The translations under genes were made by a program, and so were the position numbers. The notes under the pieces are model-generated. The model searched no databases. It was not told the DNA's origin and saw only the letters and a program-made list of their open reading frames with translations. A DNA stretch of 64,000 bases from Microbacterium stercoris (GTDB lineage: Bacteria > Actinomycetota > Actinomycetes > Actinomycetales > Microbacteriaceae). The stretch covers positions 124,001 to 188,000 of the forward strand of contig NZ_JAGFOA010000004.1 of the NCBI RefSeq assembly GCF_017592545.1, given 5' to 3'. Numbering within the stretch: position 1 is the stretch's first letter; each line of letters opens with the position of its first letter. Of this stretch, positions 38,388 through 46,137 are shown one piece after another.

Positions 38388-39647
38388 ATGGGACGAGCGG
38401 ACGGATCGGGGCGCATCGTGTCGTCCGCTGATGCGGACGACACCGACACCGGCATCCTCCATGTCGACATGGACGCGTTCTACGCGTCGGTCGAGGAGCT
38501 CGACGATCCGTCCCTGCGCGGCAAGGCGGTGGTGATCGGTGCGCCCGACGGCCGTTCCGTCGTATCCAGCGCGTCGTACGAGGCGCGTCGCTACGGGGTG
38601 CGCTCGGCGATGCCGATGGGACAGGCTCTGCGGCTGTGTCCGCATGCCATCGTGGTGCTGCCTCATTTCGAGCGGTACCAGTCGGTGTCAGCGCAGGTCA
38701 TGGACGTGTTCCGCAGCTTCACCCCGCTCGTCGAGCCGCTCTCGATCGACGAGGCGTTCCTCGACGTCCGGGGCGCGCGCCGGCTCTGGGGCAGTCCGGG
38801 ACAGATCGCACGGATGATCCGCGAGAAGATCCTGGCCGAGGTGGGCATCACGGCGAGCGTGGGCGTGGCAGCTACCAAGCACGTGGCCAAGATGGCCTCG
38901 ACGATGGCGAAGCCGGACGGGCTGCTGATCGTGCCCGGGCCCCGCACACAGGAGTTCCTCGACCCGAAGCCCGTGCGGGCGATCTGGGGTATCGGGCCGA
39001 AGGCCGCCGAGCTTCTCGAGTCGCGCGCGATCCGCACCATCCGCGACGTGCGAGAGACCCCGGTGGAGGTGCTCGAACGCGTCATCGGTCCGGCCGGTGC
39101 ACAGCGTCTCGCGCAGCTCGCCCGCGGTTTCGATGCGCGCGAGGTCCAGACCACCCGGATCGAGAAGTCGATCGGTCACGAGGAGACGTTCGACACCGAC
39201 GTCGACGACGTCGACGTGCTGAGGGCCGAGCTGCTGCGTCTCGCCGACCGCGTGGCCGTTCGTCTGCGCAGGGCGGGCGTCGAGGCGGCCGGCGTGGCCA
39301 TCAAGGTGCGCTTCTCCGATTTCTCGACGATCACCCGCACCCTCACGCTGGCCGAGCCGTCGGCCGTCGGCCAGCGCCTCGGCGACGCCGCGCGGGAGAT
39401 GTTCGCCGGGGTGGATCGGCGTCTGCCGGTGCGCCTCATCGGCGTGCGCGCAGAGAGACTGCGGCCGGCCGGATCGGGCGGTGTCGCGCTCTGGGACGAA
39501 GACGAGGACTGGAAGAAGCTCGAGGGCACCCTCGATGCGACTCTCGCGCGGTTCGGACGCGGGGCGGTCACCCGGGCGACCTTCCTCGGCCGTGAGGATC
39601 GTCATCATCTTCCGTCGCATCCGAGGCCGCCCGCCGACTCCGAGTGA
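38388..39647 (+). CDS. dinB: DNA polymerase IV
   Basis: Y-family translesion polymerase. The 419-residue product has the catalytic box HVDMDAFYASVEEL, SSASYEARRYGVRSAMPM, the second acidic box EPLSIDEAFLDV, thumb motifs (IWGIGPKAAELLES) and a little-finger domain. I do not see a C-terminal beta-clamp motif of the QLxLF type. No LexA-like palindrome was seen upstream. Confidence 0.95.
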   Translation: MGRADGSGRIVSSADADDTDTGILHVDMDAFYASVEELDDPSLRGKAVVIGAPDGRSVVSSASYEARRYGVRSAMPMGQALRLCPHAIVVLPHFERYQSVSAQVMDVFRSFTPLVEPLSIDEAFLDVRGARRLWGSPGQIARMIREKILAEVGITASVGVAATKHVAKMASTMAKPDGLLIVPGPRTQEFLDPKPVRAIWGIGPKAAELLESRAIRTIRDVRETPVEVLERVIGPAGAQRLAQLARGFDAREVQTTRIEKSIGHEETFDTDVDDVDVLRAELLRLADRVAVRLRRAGVEAAGVAIKVRFSDFSTITRTLTLAEPSAVGQRLGDAAREMFAGVDRRLPVRLIGVRAERLRPAGSGGVALWDEDEDWKKLEGTLDATLARFGRGAVTRATFLGREDRHHLPSHPRPPADSE

Positions 39648-39681
39648 TCCCATGCCCCTCGCTCTCCGCACGACGCCCCGG

Positions 39682-39687
39682 TAGCGT
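39682..39687 (+). promoter_or_regulatory. -10 element of the GerW-family gene (leaderless)
   Basis: TAGCGT ends seven bases before the ATG at 39695. Confidence 0.6.
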
Positions 39688-39694
39688 GGGGCAC

Positions 39695-40015
39695 ATGCCC
39701 AACATCGCACTGGAACTCGGCAAGATCTCGGCGGGCCTCGGCGTCCACAACGCCTACGGCGAGCAGCAGGACGTCGACGGCGTGCGGATCGTGCCCGTCG
39801 CCGCCACCTGGAGCGGCTTCGGCGGCGGCTCGGACGAGCAGGGCAACGGCGGTGGCGGTGGCGGTGGCTTCTCGGCCCCGCTCGGCGCCTACGTGCGTCG
39901 AGGTGACTCGCTGATGTTCGAGCCGAACCTCATCTCTCTGGTGGCGGTCGCGATCCCGTTTGTGTGGGTGACCGGTCACGCGCTGTCACGCATCATCCGT
40001 GCCCTCAAGAAGTAG
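39695..40015 (+). CDS. GerW/YtfJ-family small protein
   Basis: A 106-residue protein with GVRIVPVAATWSGFGGGSDE, the pattern of the sporulation protein YtfJ/GerW family, followed by a glycine run and a C-terminal hydrophobic segment (ISLVAVAIPFVWVTGHAL) that may anchor it. Non-sporulating actinobacteria also carry members, so a spore role is not implied. The ATG, seven bases after a -10, is favoured over upstream in-frame codons. It overlaps the next gene by 17 bases. Confidence 0.75.
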   Translation: MPNIALELGKISAGLGVHNAYGEQQDVDGVRIVPVAATWSGFGGGSDEQGNGGGGGGGFSAPLGAYVRRGDSLMFEPNLISLVAVAIPFVWVTGHALSRIIRALKK

Positions 40016-40589
40016 CGCACCGGAGGCCCTCACGACGGCGCTCGACGGGGCTTTCGCGGAGATCTCTGACGCCGCTGCGCGGCTCGAGGGGGCGGCTCCT
40101 GTTGTGGTGATCGACGGTCGCAGCGGCAGCGGGAAGACCACGCTGGCCCGACGCCTCGTCGCGGAGTGGCCGCGGTCGGGGGAGGAGCCGCAGCTGGTCG
40201 CACTCGACTCCTTCTACCCGGGCTGGGACGGGCTCGCAGAGGCCACGCGTCTCACGCGCGAGTGGCTGCTCATTCCTCATCGCGCCCGCATCGAGGGTCG
40301 GTGGCGGCGCTTCGACTGGCGTGCGCTCGCATTCGACGAAGCGCACGTGGTCGATCCGGAGCGAGCGCTCATCGTGGAGGGCGCGGGGGCGCTCACCCCA
40401 TCCGCCGCCGCGCTCGCGGACCTCACGGTGTGGATCGACGCGCCGGAGGAGTCGCGACGCAGGCGAGCACTCGAGCGTGACGGCGACACGTATGCCCCGC
40501 ACTGGGAGCGGTGGGCGGCGCAAGAGGTCGCTCACATCGACGAGCACGATCCTCGAGCCGTGGCGGACCTCGTGTTCGAGCTGCCCTAG
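39999..40589 (+). CDS. P-loop nucleoside/uridine-kinase-like ATPase
   Basis: A 196-residue protein with a Walker A box VVVIDGRSGSGKTTLARRL, LVALDSFYPGWDGL, a DWRALAF segment and LIVEGAGALTPS, the arrangement of the uridine kinase-like superfamily. The phosphate acceptor is unknown. The GTG start lies inside the end of the preceding gene. It is convergent with DUF2017, whose stop overlaps its own. Confidence 0.78.
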   Translation: MPSRSSAPEALTTALDGAFAEISDAAARLEGAAPVVVIDGRSGSGKTTLARRLVAEWPRSGEEPQLVALDSFYPGWDGLAEATRLTREWLLIPHRARIEGRWRRFDWRALAFDEAHVVDPERALIVEGAGALTPSAAALADLTVWIDAPEESRRRRALERDGDTYAPHWERWAAQEVAHIDEHDPRAVADLVFELP

Positions 40590-41065
40590 AGGCCCGCCTC
40601 GTCGGCTGCCTGCACAAGGGTCTCCAGGCGGAAGCCGAGCCAGTCGTAGATGCCGAAGCGGGCATCGCCGGGGTCGCGGTCATCGTCTTCCGTCACGATG
40701 CCGAGACGGGTGGCGACGACCAGGCGCAGGGCGGCGAGTACACGTAACCAGGCTTCGAGGTGCTCCGGATCGAGGGTGATGGTCATCTCCTCGAACGGGT
40801 CGTCGTCTTCGGACGCGGCGGCGTGGGGGAGGTCCGCCCGCACCAGTTGCGCATCGGCGGCGCGGCGGCGCAGCAGGTCGGAACGTGTGACCGCGCGGAA
40901 ATCACGCGACGCCTCCGCATCATCCGGGTACACGTCGGGGGTGAGACGCTCGATCGCCGGATCCTGCGAGGAGGGCGCGCCGTCGACCAGATCGGCGAAC
41001 TGCGTGATCAGGTCGGCCAGGTGCGCGATCTCGATTCGGGTGAGTGTGACGACCACATCGCTCAT
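40586..41065 (-). CDS. DUF2017 family protein
   Basis: A 159-residue acidic protein typical of actinobacteria and usually found directly after clpS. It contains LTRIEIAHLADLITQFADLV and LEAWLRVLAALRLVVATRLGI. The ATG overlaps the clpS stop (ATGA). Function is unknown; coupling to clpS suggests a part in regulated proteolysis. Confidence 0.88.
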   Translation of the reverse strand: MSDVVVTLTRIEIAHLADLITQFADLVDGAPSSQDPAIERLTPDVYPDDAEASRDFRAVTRSDLLRRRAADAQLVRADLPHAAASEDDDPFEEMTITLDPEHLEAWLRVLAALRLVVATRLGIVTEDDDRDPGDARFGIYDWLGFRLETLVQAADEAGL

Positions 41066-41364
41066 GCCGCCGGAGCCTTCCGGACGGTGGCCCACAGGCC
41101 GTAGTCGTGCATCGCCTGCGCATGCAGTTCCATCTGCTCGCGCGGGCCCTCGGCCACGATCGCGTGACCGTCGTGGTGCACCGCCAGCATCAGCTGCGTG
41201 GCCCTGTCCAGGCTGTACCCGAAGTACTGACGGAAGACCCGCACCACATAGCTCATGAGGTTGACGGGGTCGTTCCAGACCACCGTCTGCCAGGGGACGT
41301 CGGCGGCCGCGGCCTCGTCCAGGCGGATGTCGCGGTCGAGATCGGGCGACGCGATGCTCATCAT
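41062..41364 (-). CDS. clpS: ClpS adaptor protein
   Basis: Delivers N-degron substrates to the ClpAP/ClpCP protease. The 100-residue product has the binding-pocket box WQTVVWNDPVNLMSYVVRV and a late AVHHDGHAIVAEGPREQMELHA segment. I start at 41364 because that ATG overlaps the stop of the zincin gene (ATGA); a second ATG follows directly. It is flanked by the metallopeptidase and DUF2017 in one coupled run. Confidence 0.93.
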   Translation of the reverse strand: MMSIASPDLDRDIRLDEAAAADVPWQTVVWNDPVNLMSYVVRVFRQYFGYSLDRATQLMLAVHHDGHAIVAEGPREQMELHAQAMHDYGLWATVRKAPAA

Positions 41365-41711
41365 GCCCACCCCAGCTCGTGCAGGCGCTCGTCGTCGATT
41401 CCGTAGAAGTGCGCGATCTCGTGAACCAGGGTGGTGTGGATCTCGTCGCGCAGCTCGTCCTCCGTCTCGCACTGGGCGAGGTGGGGCTCGCGATAAACGA
41501 TGATCCGGTCGGGCAGTTCGCCCATGCCGTAGCGGTCGCGCTCCGTGAGGGCCAGACCGTCGTACAGGCCGAGGAGATCGAGCGATCCGTCCTCGGGGCG
41601 ATCTTCGACAACGAACACGATGTTGTCGAGTCCGTCGACCATGTCGTCAGGAAGCCGATCGAGCTCGTCGATCACGAGGCGCTCGAAGGCCTCTGCATCG
41701 AAATCGATCAT
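41361..41711 (-). CDS. Zincin-like metallopeptidase family protein
   Basis: A 116-residue minimal zincin. The active-site helix is TLVHEIAHFYGIDDERLHELGW, which gives the HExxH pair and a downstream acidic residue. Residues 1-70 are acidic. It has no signal peptide. Its stop overlaps the clpS start. The substrate is unknown. Confidence 0.85.
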   Translation of the reverse strand: MIDFDAEAFERLVIDELDRLPDDMVDGLDNIVFVVEDRPEDGSLDLLGLYDGLALTERDRYGMGELPDRIIVYREPHLAQCETEDELRDEIHTTLVHEIAHFYGIDDERLHELGWA

Positions 41712-41732
41712 GGGATCATCCCAGGTGAGTGG

Positions 41733-41806
41733 GGTGGCTGACGGGGCTTGAACCCGCGACCCCCGCGACCACAACGCGGTGCTCTACCAGCTGAGCTACA
41801 GCCACC
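41733..41806 (-). tRNA. tRNA-His (GTG)
   Basis: The minus strand folds into a full cloverleaf. The acceptor GTGGCTG pairs with CAGCCAC, the D arm is AGCTCAGCTGGTAGAGC, the anticodon loop is TTGTGGT with anticodon GTG, and the T loop is TTCAAGC. A G precedes the acceptor stem (C at 41806 on the plus strand) and the discriminator is C, the G-1:C73 pair that identifies tRNA-His. CCA is not encoded. Confidence 0.95.
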
Positions 41807-41830
41807 ATGTTCCCCGATCTCTCGGGACAA

Positions 41831-41844
41831 CTTGAATATTTAAT
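41831..41844 (-). promoter_or_regulatory. AT-rich promoter region of tRNA-His
   Basis: An unusually AT-rich stretch (TTAAATATT on the minus strand) sits about 25-35 bases before the mature tRNA end, between orn and the tRNA. It is the likely -10 region, though the exact hexamer is unclear. Confidence 0.4.
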
Positions 41845-42470
41845 CACACGGTCGCTGAGAAGAGCGAAACGGCGGACGCCGCGTGTGTCCTGGCCTGATC
41901 GGACGTCGGACCCGGCTGGGCGACGAAGACGGCGCGGCGGTAGTACTCGAGTTCGCGGATGGACTCGAGGATGTCCGCGAGGGCGCGGTGGCCGCCATCC
42001 TTCGCCGGAGCGTGGATGTAGGCACGAGGGAACCAGCGGCGCGACAGCTCCTTGACCGAGGAGACGTCGACGTTGCGGTAGTGGAGATAGGTGTCGACAT
42101 CGGGCATGTACTTCGCGAGGAACATGCGGTCGGTGCCGATCGTGTTGCCCGCCAGGGGAGCCTTGCGCTCCTGCGGCACGAAACGCTTGATGTAGTCGAG
42201 CGACTGGCGCTGCGCCTCCTCGAGCGAGACGCCCCCGGCCAGTTCGTCGAGCAGGCCCGACTTGCGGTGCATCTCGGTGACGAAGTCGCCCATGTGCTCG
42301 ACAGCCGCCTCGGAGGGCTTGATGACGACCTGGAATCCCGGGTCGAGGATCTTGAGCTCGAAGTCAGTCACGACGATCGCGATCTCGACGAGCTCGTCGA
42401 CCGAGAGGTCGAGGCCCGTCATCTCGCAGTCGATCCAGACGAGCCGGTCGTTCTCGGAGGCGCCTACCAT
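41844..42470 (-). CDS. orn: Oligoribonuclease
   Basis: 3'-5' exonuclease that degrades short RNA oligomers, including pGpG. The 208-residue product is a DEDDh enzyme: LVWIDCEMTGLD, EIAIVVTDF, AGNTIGTDRMFL and KDGGHRALADILESI. The ATG at 42470 lies seven bases after TAGGCT on this strand. That favours it over the upstream in-frame codon at 42500. Confidence 0.95.
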   Translation of the reverse strand: MVGASENDRLVWIDCEMTGLDLSVDELVEIAIVVTDFELKILDPGFQVVIKPSEAAVEHMGDFVTEMHRKSGLLDELAGGVSLEEAQRQSLDYIKRFVPQERKAPLAGNTIGTDRMFLAKYMPDVDTYLHYRNVDVSSVKELSRRWFPRAYIHAPAKDGGHRALADILESIRELEYYRRAVFVAQPGPTSDQARTHAASAVSLFSATV

Positions 42471-42477
42471 GCGGTCC

Positions 42478-42483
42478 AGCCTA
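42478..42483 (-). promoter_or_regulatory. -10 element of orn (leaderless)
   Basis: On the minus strand TAGGCT is followed by seven bases and the orn ATG. Confidence 0.62.
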
Positions 42484-42518
42484 ACGAAGGGGGCGGACAC
42501 CGGATCACGCGGGTGCAG

Positions 42519-42591
42519 TCCCCCAAGCAGGATTCGAACCTGCGACCTACAAATTAGAAGTTTGCAGCTCTGTCCACTGAGCTATTGGGGG
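42519..42591 (-). tRNA. tRNA-Arg (TCT)
   Basis: The minus strand gives an acceptor CCCCCAA/TTGGGGG, D stem GCTC, anticodon loop CTTCTAA with anticodon TCT, T arm GCAGG-TTCGAAT-CCTGC and discriminator A. CCA is not encoded. The 3' end of the HNH-like gene on the same strand runs 38 bases into it. Confidence 0.95.
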
Positions 42592-43093
42592 TCGCTTCCA
42601 GGGTACCGGCCCCGGAGCCCGCGTCTTCGCCACCCGCGCGTCGGCGCGCGCGATACAGCTCTCGCGCGTACTGGCGCCGTCGTGCTGTGCAGGGATCGCA
42701 TCGGCATCCGCGGCGTCCCTTCGTGCCACCGCCGTGGGGCACACGGAATCGGTCGACAGGTGCCGGCTCGGCGATCTTGATTCCCATCAGCAGAAGATGA
42801 CGGCGATGGCCGGCACGACGCGCCGTGCGCCGTCGGTGGCAGTTGGCACACACCACCTCGCACTTGTCGATCTCCGCCCGAATGGTCTTCCACGCACGGG
42901 TCGAACCGGACACGGCGCGGGCGACGTCGAATCGCTTGTCTTTGCCGGGGAGGTGGTCGAACTCGAGGACGACGAGATCGGCCTCTCCGCAGTCCACGCA
43001 GGGATGCGCACGCAGGTAGTCGACGACGCGGTGGAAGTTGCGCTGCCGATGCAGCTCTTGCAGTTCGTAGCGTCGCTCGCGGGTGATCGGCAT
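42554..43093 (-). CDS. HNH-like zinc-binding protein whose frame ends inside tRNA-Arg
   Basis: A 179-residue basic protein. CVDCGEADLVVLEFDHLPG then CEVVCANCHRRRTARR form an HNH-like treble-clef with two CxxC pairs and the D-H metal histidine. A second part, GGTKGRRGCRCDPCTARRRQYARELYRAR, adds a Cys-rich basic patch. Similar short proteins are common and uncharacterised. The last residues (PNSSVDRAANF) are encoded by the tRNA-Arg gene on the same strand, so the native end or expression is doubtful. Confidence 0.6.
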   Translation of the reverse strand: MPITRERRYELQELHRQRNFHRVVDYLRAHPCVDCGEADLVVLEFDHLPGKDKRFDVARAVSGSTRAWKTIRAEIDKCEVVCANCHRRRTARRAGHRRHLLLMGIKIAEPAPVDRFRVPHGGGTKGRRGCRCDPCTARRRQYARELYRARRRAGGEDAGSGAGTLEATPNSSVDRAANF

Positions 43094-43249
43094 GGCCTGA
43101 CGGTAGAAGAGGCCACCGACATCCGGTCAGGGGAGTCCGCCAGGCCACTCGTCGGCCGGCTGCCCGGGCATCCCCGGTTCCGCCGAAGTCAAGCCCTTCC
43201 GAGCGCTGTGAGACGGGCGTAATGTCCGGGGCGAGCGGAAGGAGTCATC

Positions 43250-43462
43250 ATGGCGTTGACGCACACTCGGCGACTGTTTGTGGCTTTCGGCCCGGCGGGC
43301 GCGGTGGGCATGATCAAGGAGGTCGACGACGGCGTGTACGCCGTGACACTGGCCGGCGCCGACACGCCACTCGGTCAGTTCGAGGGACTCGAGGTGGCAA
43401 AGAGCGCGCTGGTGGCGCAGCTGCCGCCAGGATCTGACCGCCCGGAGTTCCGGGAGCACTGA
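43250..43462 (+). CDS. Small conserved protein of unknown function
   Basis: A 70-residue protein (ALTHTRRLFVAFGPAGAVGMIKEV, then GADTPLGQFEGLEVAKSAL) with a strong GAAGGAGTCATC ribosome site and a TAATGT -10 about 25 bases ahead of the start. It reads like a small beta-rich cytoplasmic protein. I know no function. It is convergent with the YczE gene, one base apart. Confidence 0.7.
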   Translation: MALTHTRRLFVAFGPAGAVGMIKEVDDGVYAVTLAGADTPLGQFEGLEVAKSALVAQLPPGSDRPEFREH

Positions 43463-43463
43463 G

Positions 43464-44108
43464 TCAGGCGGGCTCCACCGCCGTCGGTGCGAGGTCGACG
43501 GGTTCCGGCTGGGCGACTCGCGGCATGCGACGGATGTCGAAGAGCCGCAGTCCGAGGTCGACAGACGGACCGATCAGGAGGGCGAACGCGAGCGTCGCCC
43601 ATCCCACCGTGCCGCCGAGAAGCCATCCGGCTCCCAGCACGGTGAGCTCGACGCCACCGCGCGCTGCCCAGACGGGCACCCCGAAGCGCGCATTCAGTCC
43701 GGTCATCAGGCCGTCGCGCGGTCCGGGGCCGAAGTGGGCCCCGATGTAGAGCCCCGACGCCAGCCCGACGAGCAGCACGCCGGCCAGGAACAGCAGTATC
43801 TGCCAGAGCAGGCCGTGCACTGCGGGCATCAGGTCGGTGGTGATCTGGATGGCGGTGCCCACGAGCAGGATGTTCGCCATGGTGCCGATGCCGGGCCGCT
43901 GTCGCAAGGGGATCCAGAGGAGCAGCACGAACGCCCCGAGGATGTTCGCGACCCAGCCGATGCCGATTCCCGTGTGCAGCGAGATGCCTTCGGCGAGAAC
44001 AGTCCACGGGTCAAGACCCAGGCCGGCTTCGACGGTGAACCCCACCCCGACGCCGAACAGGGGAAGGCCGAGCGACAGCTGGGTGATCCGTCGAGCCATC
44101 GGGTTCAT
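43464..44108 (-). CDS. YczE/YitT-like membrane protein
   Basis: A 214-residue integral membrane protein with five to six helices, opening RRITQLSLGLPLFGVGVGFTVEAGLGLDPW and containing GAHFGPGPRDGLMTGL, the YczE signature. YczE proteins are often encoded next to MocR regulators, as here, and are suspected transporters. The ATG overlaps the stop of a short upstream membrane peptide gene. Confidence 0.82.
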   Translation of the reverse strand: MNPMARRITQLSLGLPLFGVGVGFTVEAGLGLDPWTVLAEGISLHTGIGIGWVANILGAFVLLLWIPLRQRPGIGTMANILLVGTAIQITTDLMPAVHGLLWQILLFLAGVLLVGLASGLYIGAHFGPGPRDGLMTGLNARFGVPVWAARGGVELTVLGAGWLLGGTVGWATLAFALLIGPSVDLGLRLFDIRRMPRVAQPEPVDLAPTAVEPA

Positions 44109-44266
44109 GCGCGGATCCGGTCAGCGATGGTGGACTCCGGCGCGCCGTACGACGACTCTGCTCGGTGTCGCCGATAGCCGTCGCGGGCGACGTCGAGGAC
44201 GGTTGCGCCCAGCGCAGCCAAGCAGAGCAAGCCGATCGCGGACAGCAGGACGAACTGAAGGAGCAT
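44105..44266 (-). CDS. 53-residue membrane peptide coupled to YczE
   Basis: The frame from the ATG at 44266 encodes one hydrophobic helix (LLQFVLLSAIGLLCLAALGA), then a charged tail (ARDGYRRHRAESS). Its TGA overlaps the YczE ATG in the same ATGA arrangement seen at many true gene pairs here. It begins next to the operator shared with the divergent MocR gene. No homologue is known to me; the context argues it is real. Confidence 0.55.
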   Translation of the reverse strand: MLLQFVLLSAIGLLCLAALGATVLDVARDGYRRHRAESSYGAPESTIADRIRA

Positions 44267-44285
44267 GGGAACAGTCCACAGCCTG

Positions 44286-44310
44286 ATTGGACTCCGGTAA
44301 AGAGTCCAAT
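44286..44310. promoter_or_regulatory. MocR operator: perfect 9-bp inverted repeat
   Basis: ATTGGACTC (44286-44294) faces GAGTCCAAT (44302-44310) across a 7-base spacer, in the gap between the divergent MocR and YczE/peptide genes. TGGACTCC recurs at 44332-44339, just inside the MocR gene, and at 44131-44138 inside the peptide gene. This fits autoregulation by the MocR protein. Confidence 0.7.
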
Positions 44311-44315
44311 TCGGC

Positions 44316-44321
44316 TACAGT
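44316..44321 (+). promoter_or_regulatory. -10 element of the MocR gene (leaderless)
   Basis: TACAGT ends six bases before the MocR ATG. Confidence 0.65.
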
Positions 44322-44327
44322 GGCCGC

Positions 44328-45761
44328 ATGATGGACTCCCGCCTCTCCGCTCGTGCCCTCGACGCCCAGCTGGGCCCGTGGCGCACGCGCGAGCCGGCGT
44401 ACGAGGCGCTTGCCGACGCCATCCGTCTGCTGTGCCTCGACAACCGGATCGCGCCGCGGACGGCACTGCCCGCCGAGCGCGAACTCGCGACGCGCCTCGG
44501 GCTCAGCCGTACGACGGTCGCCGCCGCCTACCGCAGTCTTCGCGGCACCGGGCATATCGAGAGCGTGCGCGGATCGGGCAGCATCACACGACCGCTGGGG
44601 CGCCGGGAGCTGGGCGGCGTCTCCGTGGACGAGCAGTCCGTGGACCTCCAGCAGGCGAGCCCCGCCGCCTGGCCGGGCCTTGCCGCGGTGTACGCCGAGG
44701 TCGCCGCCGACGCGCCCTCGGTGATCGCACGACCGGGCTACGAGGTGCTCGGACGACGCGGCCTGCGTGAGGCGATCGCGCGTCGCTACACCGACCGCGG
44801 GCTCCCAACCGATGCCTCGCAGATCATGGTGACCAACGGCGCGCAGAGCGCGATCTCGCTTCTCGCCTCGCTGCTCATCGCCCGCGGTGATCGCGCGCTG
44901 CTCGAGACCCCGACGTACCCGCATGCGGCCGAGGCGTTCGCGCGCCAGGGCGCGCGCCTCGTCGGCGTGCCGGTGACGATGGCCGACGGATGGGATCTGG
45001 AACGCGCCGAGCACGCCATCCTGCGGTCGCGCCCGAGCGCCGTCTATCTGATGCCCGACTTCCAGAACCCGACCGGCGCGTCGATGTCTGTCGAGGCCCG
45101 GGTGCGCATCACCGACCTCGCGCGGTCGGTCGGCGCCGTGGTTGTCGTCGATGAGACGACCGCCGAGCTCGGCGCCGATCGGGTGATCTCTCCGGCCCCC
45201 TTCGCGGCGGTCGCGGGTGAGGAGGGCGTGATCACGCTCGGGTCGCTCGGCAAGACGGTGTGGGGTGGCATGCGGATCGGCTGGATCCGCACCGACCTGG
45301 ATACGATCCGGCGTCTCACGGCCGCACGTCCCACGACCGACCTCGGCACGCCGGAGTTCGAGCAGGCGGTCGCCGAGCGGTTGATGCCCGCGATGCCCGA
45401 GATCCTCGAGCAGCGATCCGAACTTCTGCGTGCGGGCCGGAACGTGCTGATCGAGGCGCTGCGGCGGGACATACCGGAGTGGGACGTGCCCTCGACGCCC
45501 GGAGGCGTGGCGCTCTGGGTCGGCCTCGGCGCTCCCCGGAGCTCGGCGCTCACTCTCGCCGCGAGGCGACGCGGGCTCCTGCTGTCGGCGGGCCCGCGGT
45601 TCTCGGTCGGCGGTGGACACGAGCGGCACATGCGCGTGCCGTTCACCGCCCCGGCGCCTGTGCTCGAACGTGCGGCCGGGCTGCTGGTCGAGGCATGGGG
45701 CGATGTCGCCGACGCCCGCTTCGAGGCTGGTGAGGCGACGCCGCTGGACGCGGTGGTCTGA
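44328..45761 (+). CDS. MocR-family (GntR-aminotransferase) transcription regulator
   Basis: A 477-residue regulator. Residues about 20-90 are a GntR winged helix (AYEALADAIRLLCLDNRIAPRTALPAEREL..., LGLSRTTVAAAYRSLR). Residues about 110-470 are an aminotransferase-fold domain with the PLP lysine in LGSLGKTVWGGMRIGW and PDFQNPTGASMS. MocR regulators sense PLP or PLP-amino-acid adducts. Together with the YczE partner and the palindromic operator, it probably controls both itself and the divergent transporter. Confidence 0.9.
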   Translation: MMDSRLSARALDAQLGPWRTREPAYEALADAIRLLCLDNRIAPRTALPAERELATRLGLSRTTVAAAYRSLRGTGHIESVRGSGSITRPLGRRELGGVSVDEQSVDLQQASPAAWPGLAAVYAEVAADAPSVIARPGYEVLGRRGLREAIARRYTDRGLPTDASQIMVTNGAQSAISLLASLLIARGDRALLETPTYPHAAEAFARQGARLVGVPVTMADGWDLERAEHAILRSRPSAVYLMPDFQNPTGASMSVEARVRITDLARSVGAVVVVDETTAELGADRVISPAPFAAVAGEEGVITLGSLGKTVWGGMRIGWIRTDLDTIRRLTAARPTTDLGTPEFEQAVAERLMPAMPEILEQRSELLRAGRNVLIEALRRDIPEWDVPSTPGGVALWVGLGAPRSSALTLAARRRGLLLSAGPRFSVGGGHERHMRVPFTAPAPVLERAAGLLVEAWGDVADARFEAGEATPLDAVV

Positions 45762-45766
45762 CCGGC

Positions 45767-46024
45767 TCAGACGCGCAGGCTCGCCACAGCCTCATCGGGC
45801 GACCAGAACTCGCCGACTTCGCGGAACGATCCCGAAGGCAGGTGCAGGCGCTCCGCTCGGAACCGAACGCCAAGGGGGTGGTCGACCTGACGGAGGTGCC
45901 CGATGATCCGCTCGTCGCGTGCGACCACTCGCCAGAGCGCCGCACCGGCGCGATCGAGTCTCTCGCGGCCGCGGATATGCGGGGTGGCGACGGGAACGCT
46001 GAGGGCTGCTGCGGTGTTGATCAT
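45767..46024 (-). CDS. Small conserved protein of unknown function
   Basis: An 85-residue protein with a strong GGAAGGAGCACACC site ahead of its ATG. The sequence GAALWRVVARDERIIGHLRQVDHPLGVRFRAERL and the end REVGEFWSPDEAVASLRV suggest a compact alpha-beta cytoplasmic protein. I do not know the family's function. It is convergent with the MocR gene. Confidence 0.7.
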   Translation of the reverse strand: MINTAAALSVPVATPHIRGRERLDRAGAALWRVVARDERIIGHLRQVDHPLGVRFRAERLHLPSGSFREVGEFWSPDEAVASLRV

Positions 46025-46094
46025 GGTGTGCTCCTTCCTGCGCACGACGATAGGGAGGGCCACCGACATTCGCCCCGCGCACCGCGATCCCGCG

Positions 46095-46100
46095 TAGCGT
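46095..46100 (+). promoter_or_regulatory. -10 element of msrA
   Basis: TAGCGT sits 37 bases before the ATG; unlike the leaderless genes this one keeps a leader with a GAGAGGAG ribosome site. Confidence 0.45.
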
Positions 46101-46137
46101 GGGCTGACGTGCCGCGCGAGCGGCGAGAGGAGACGAC

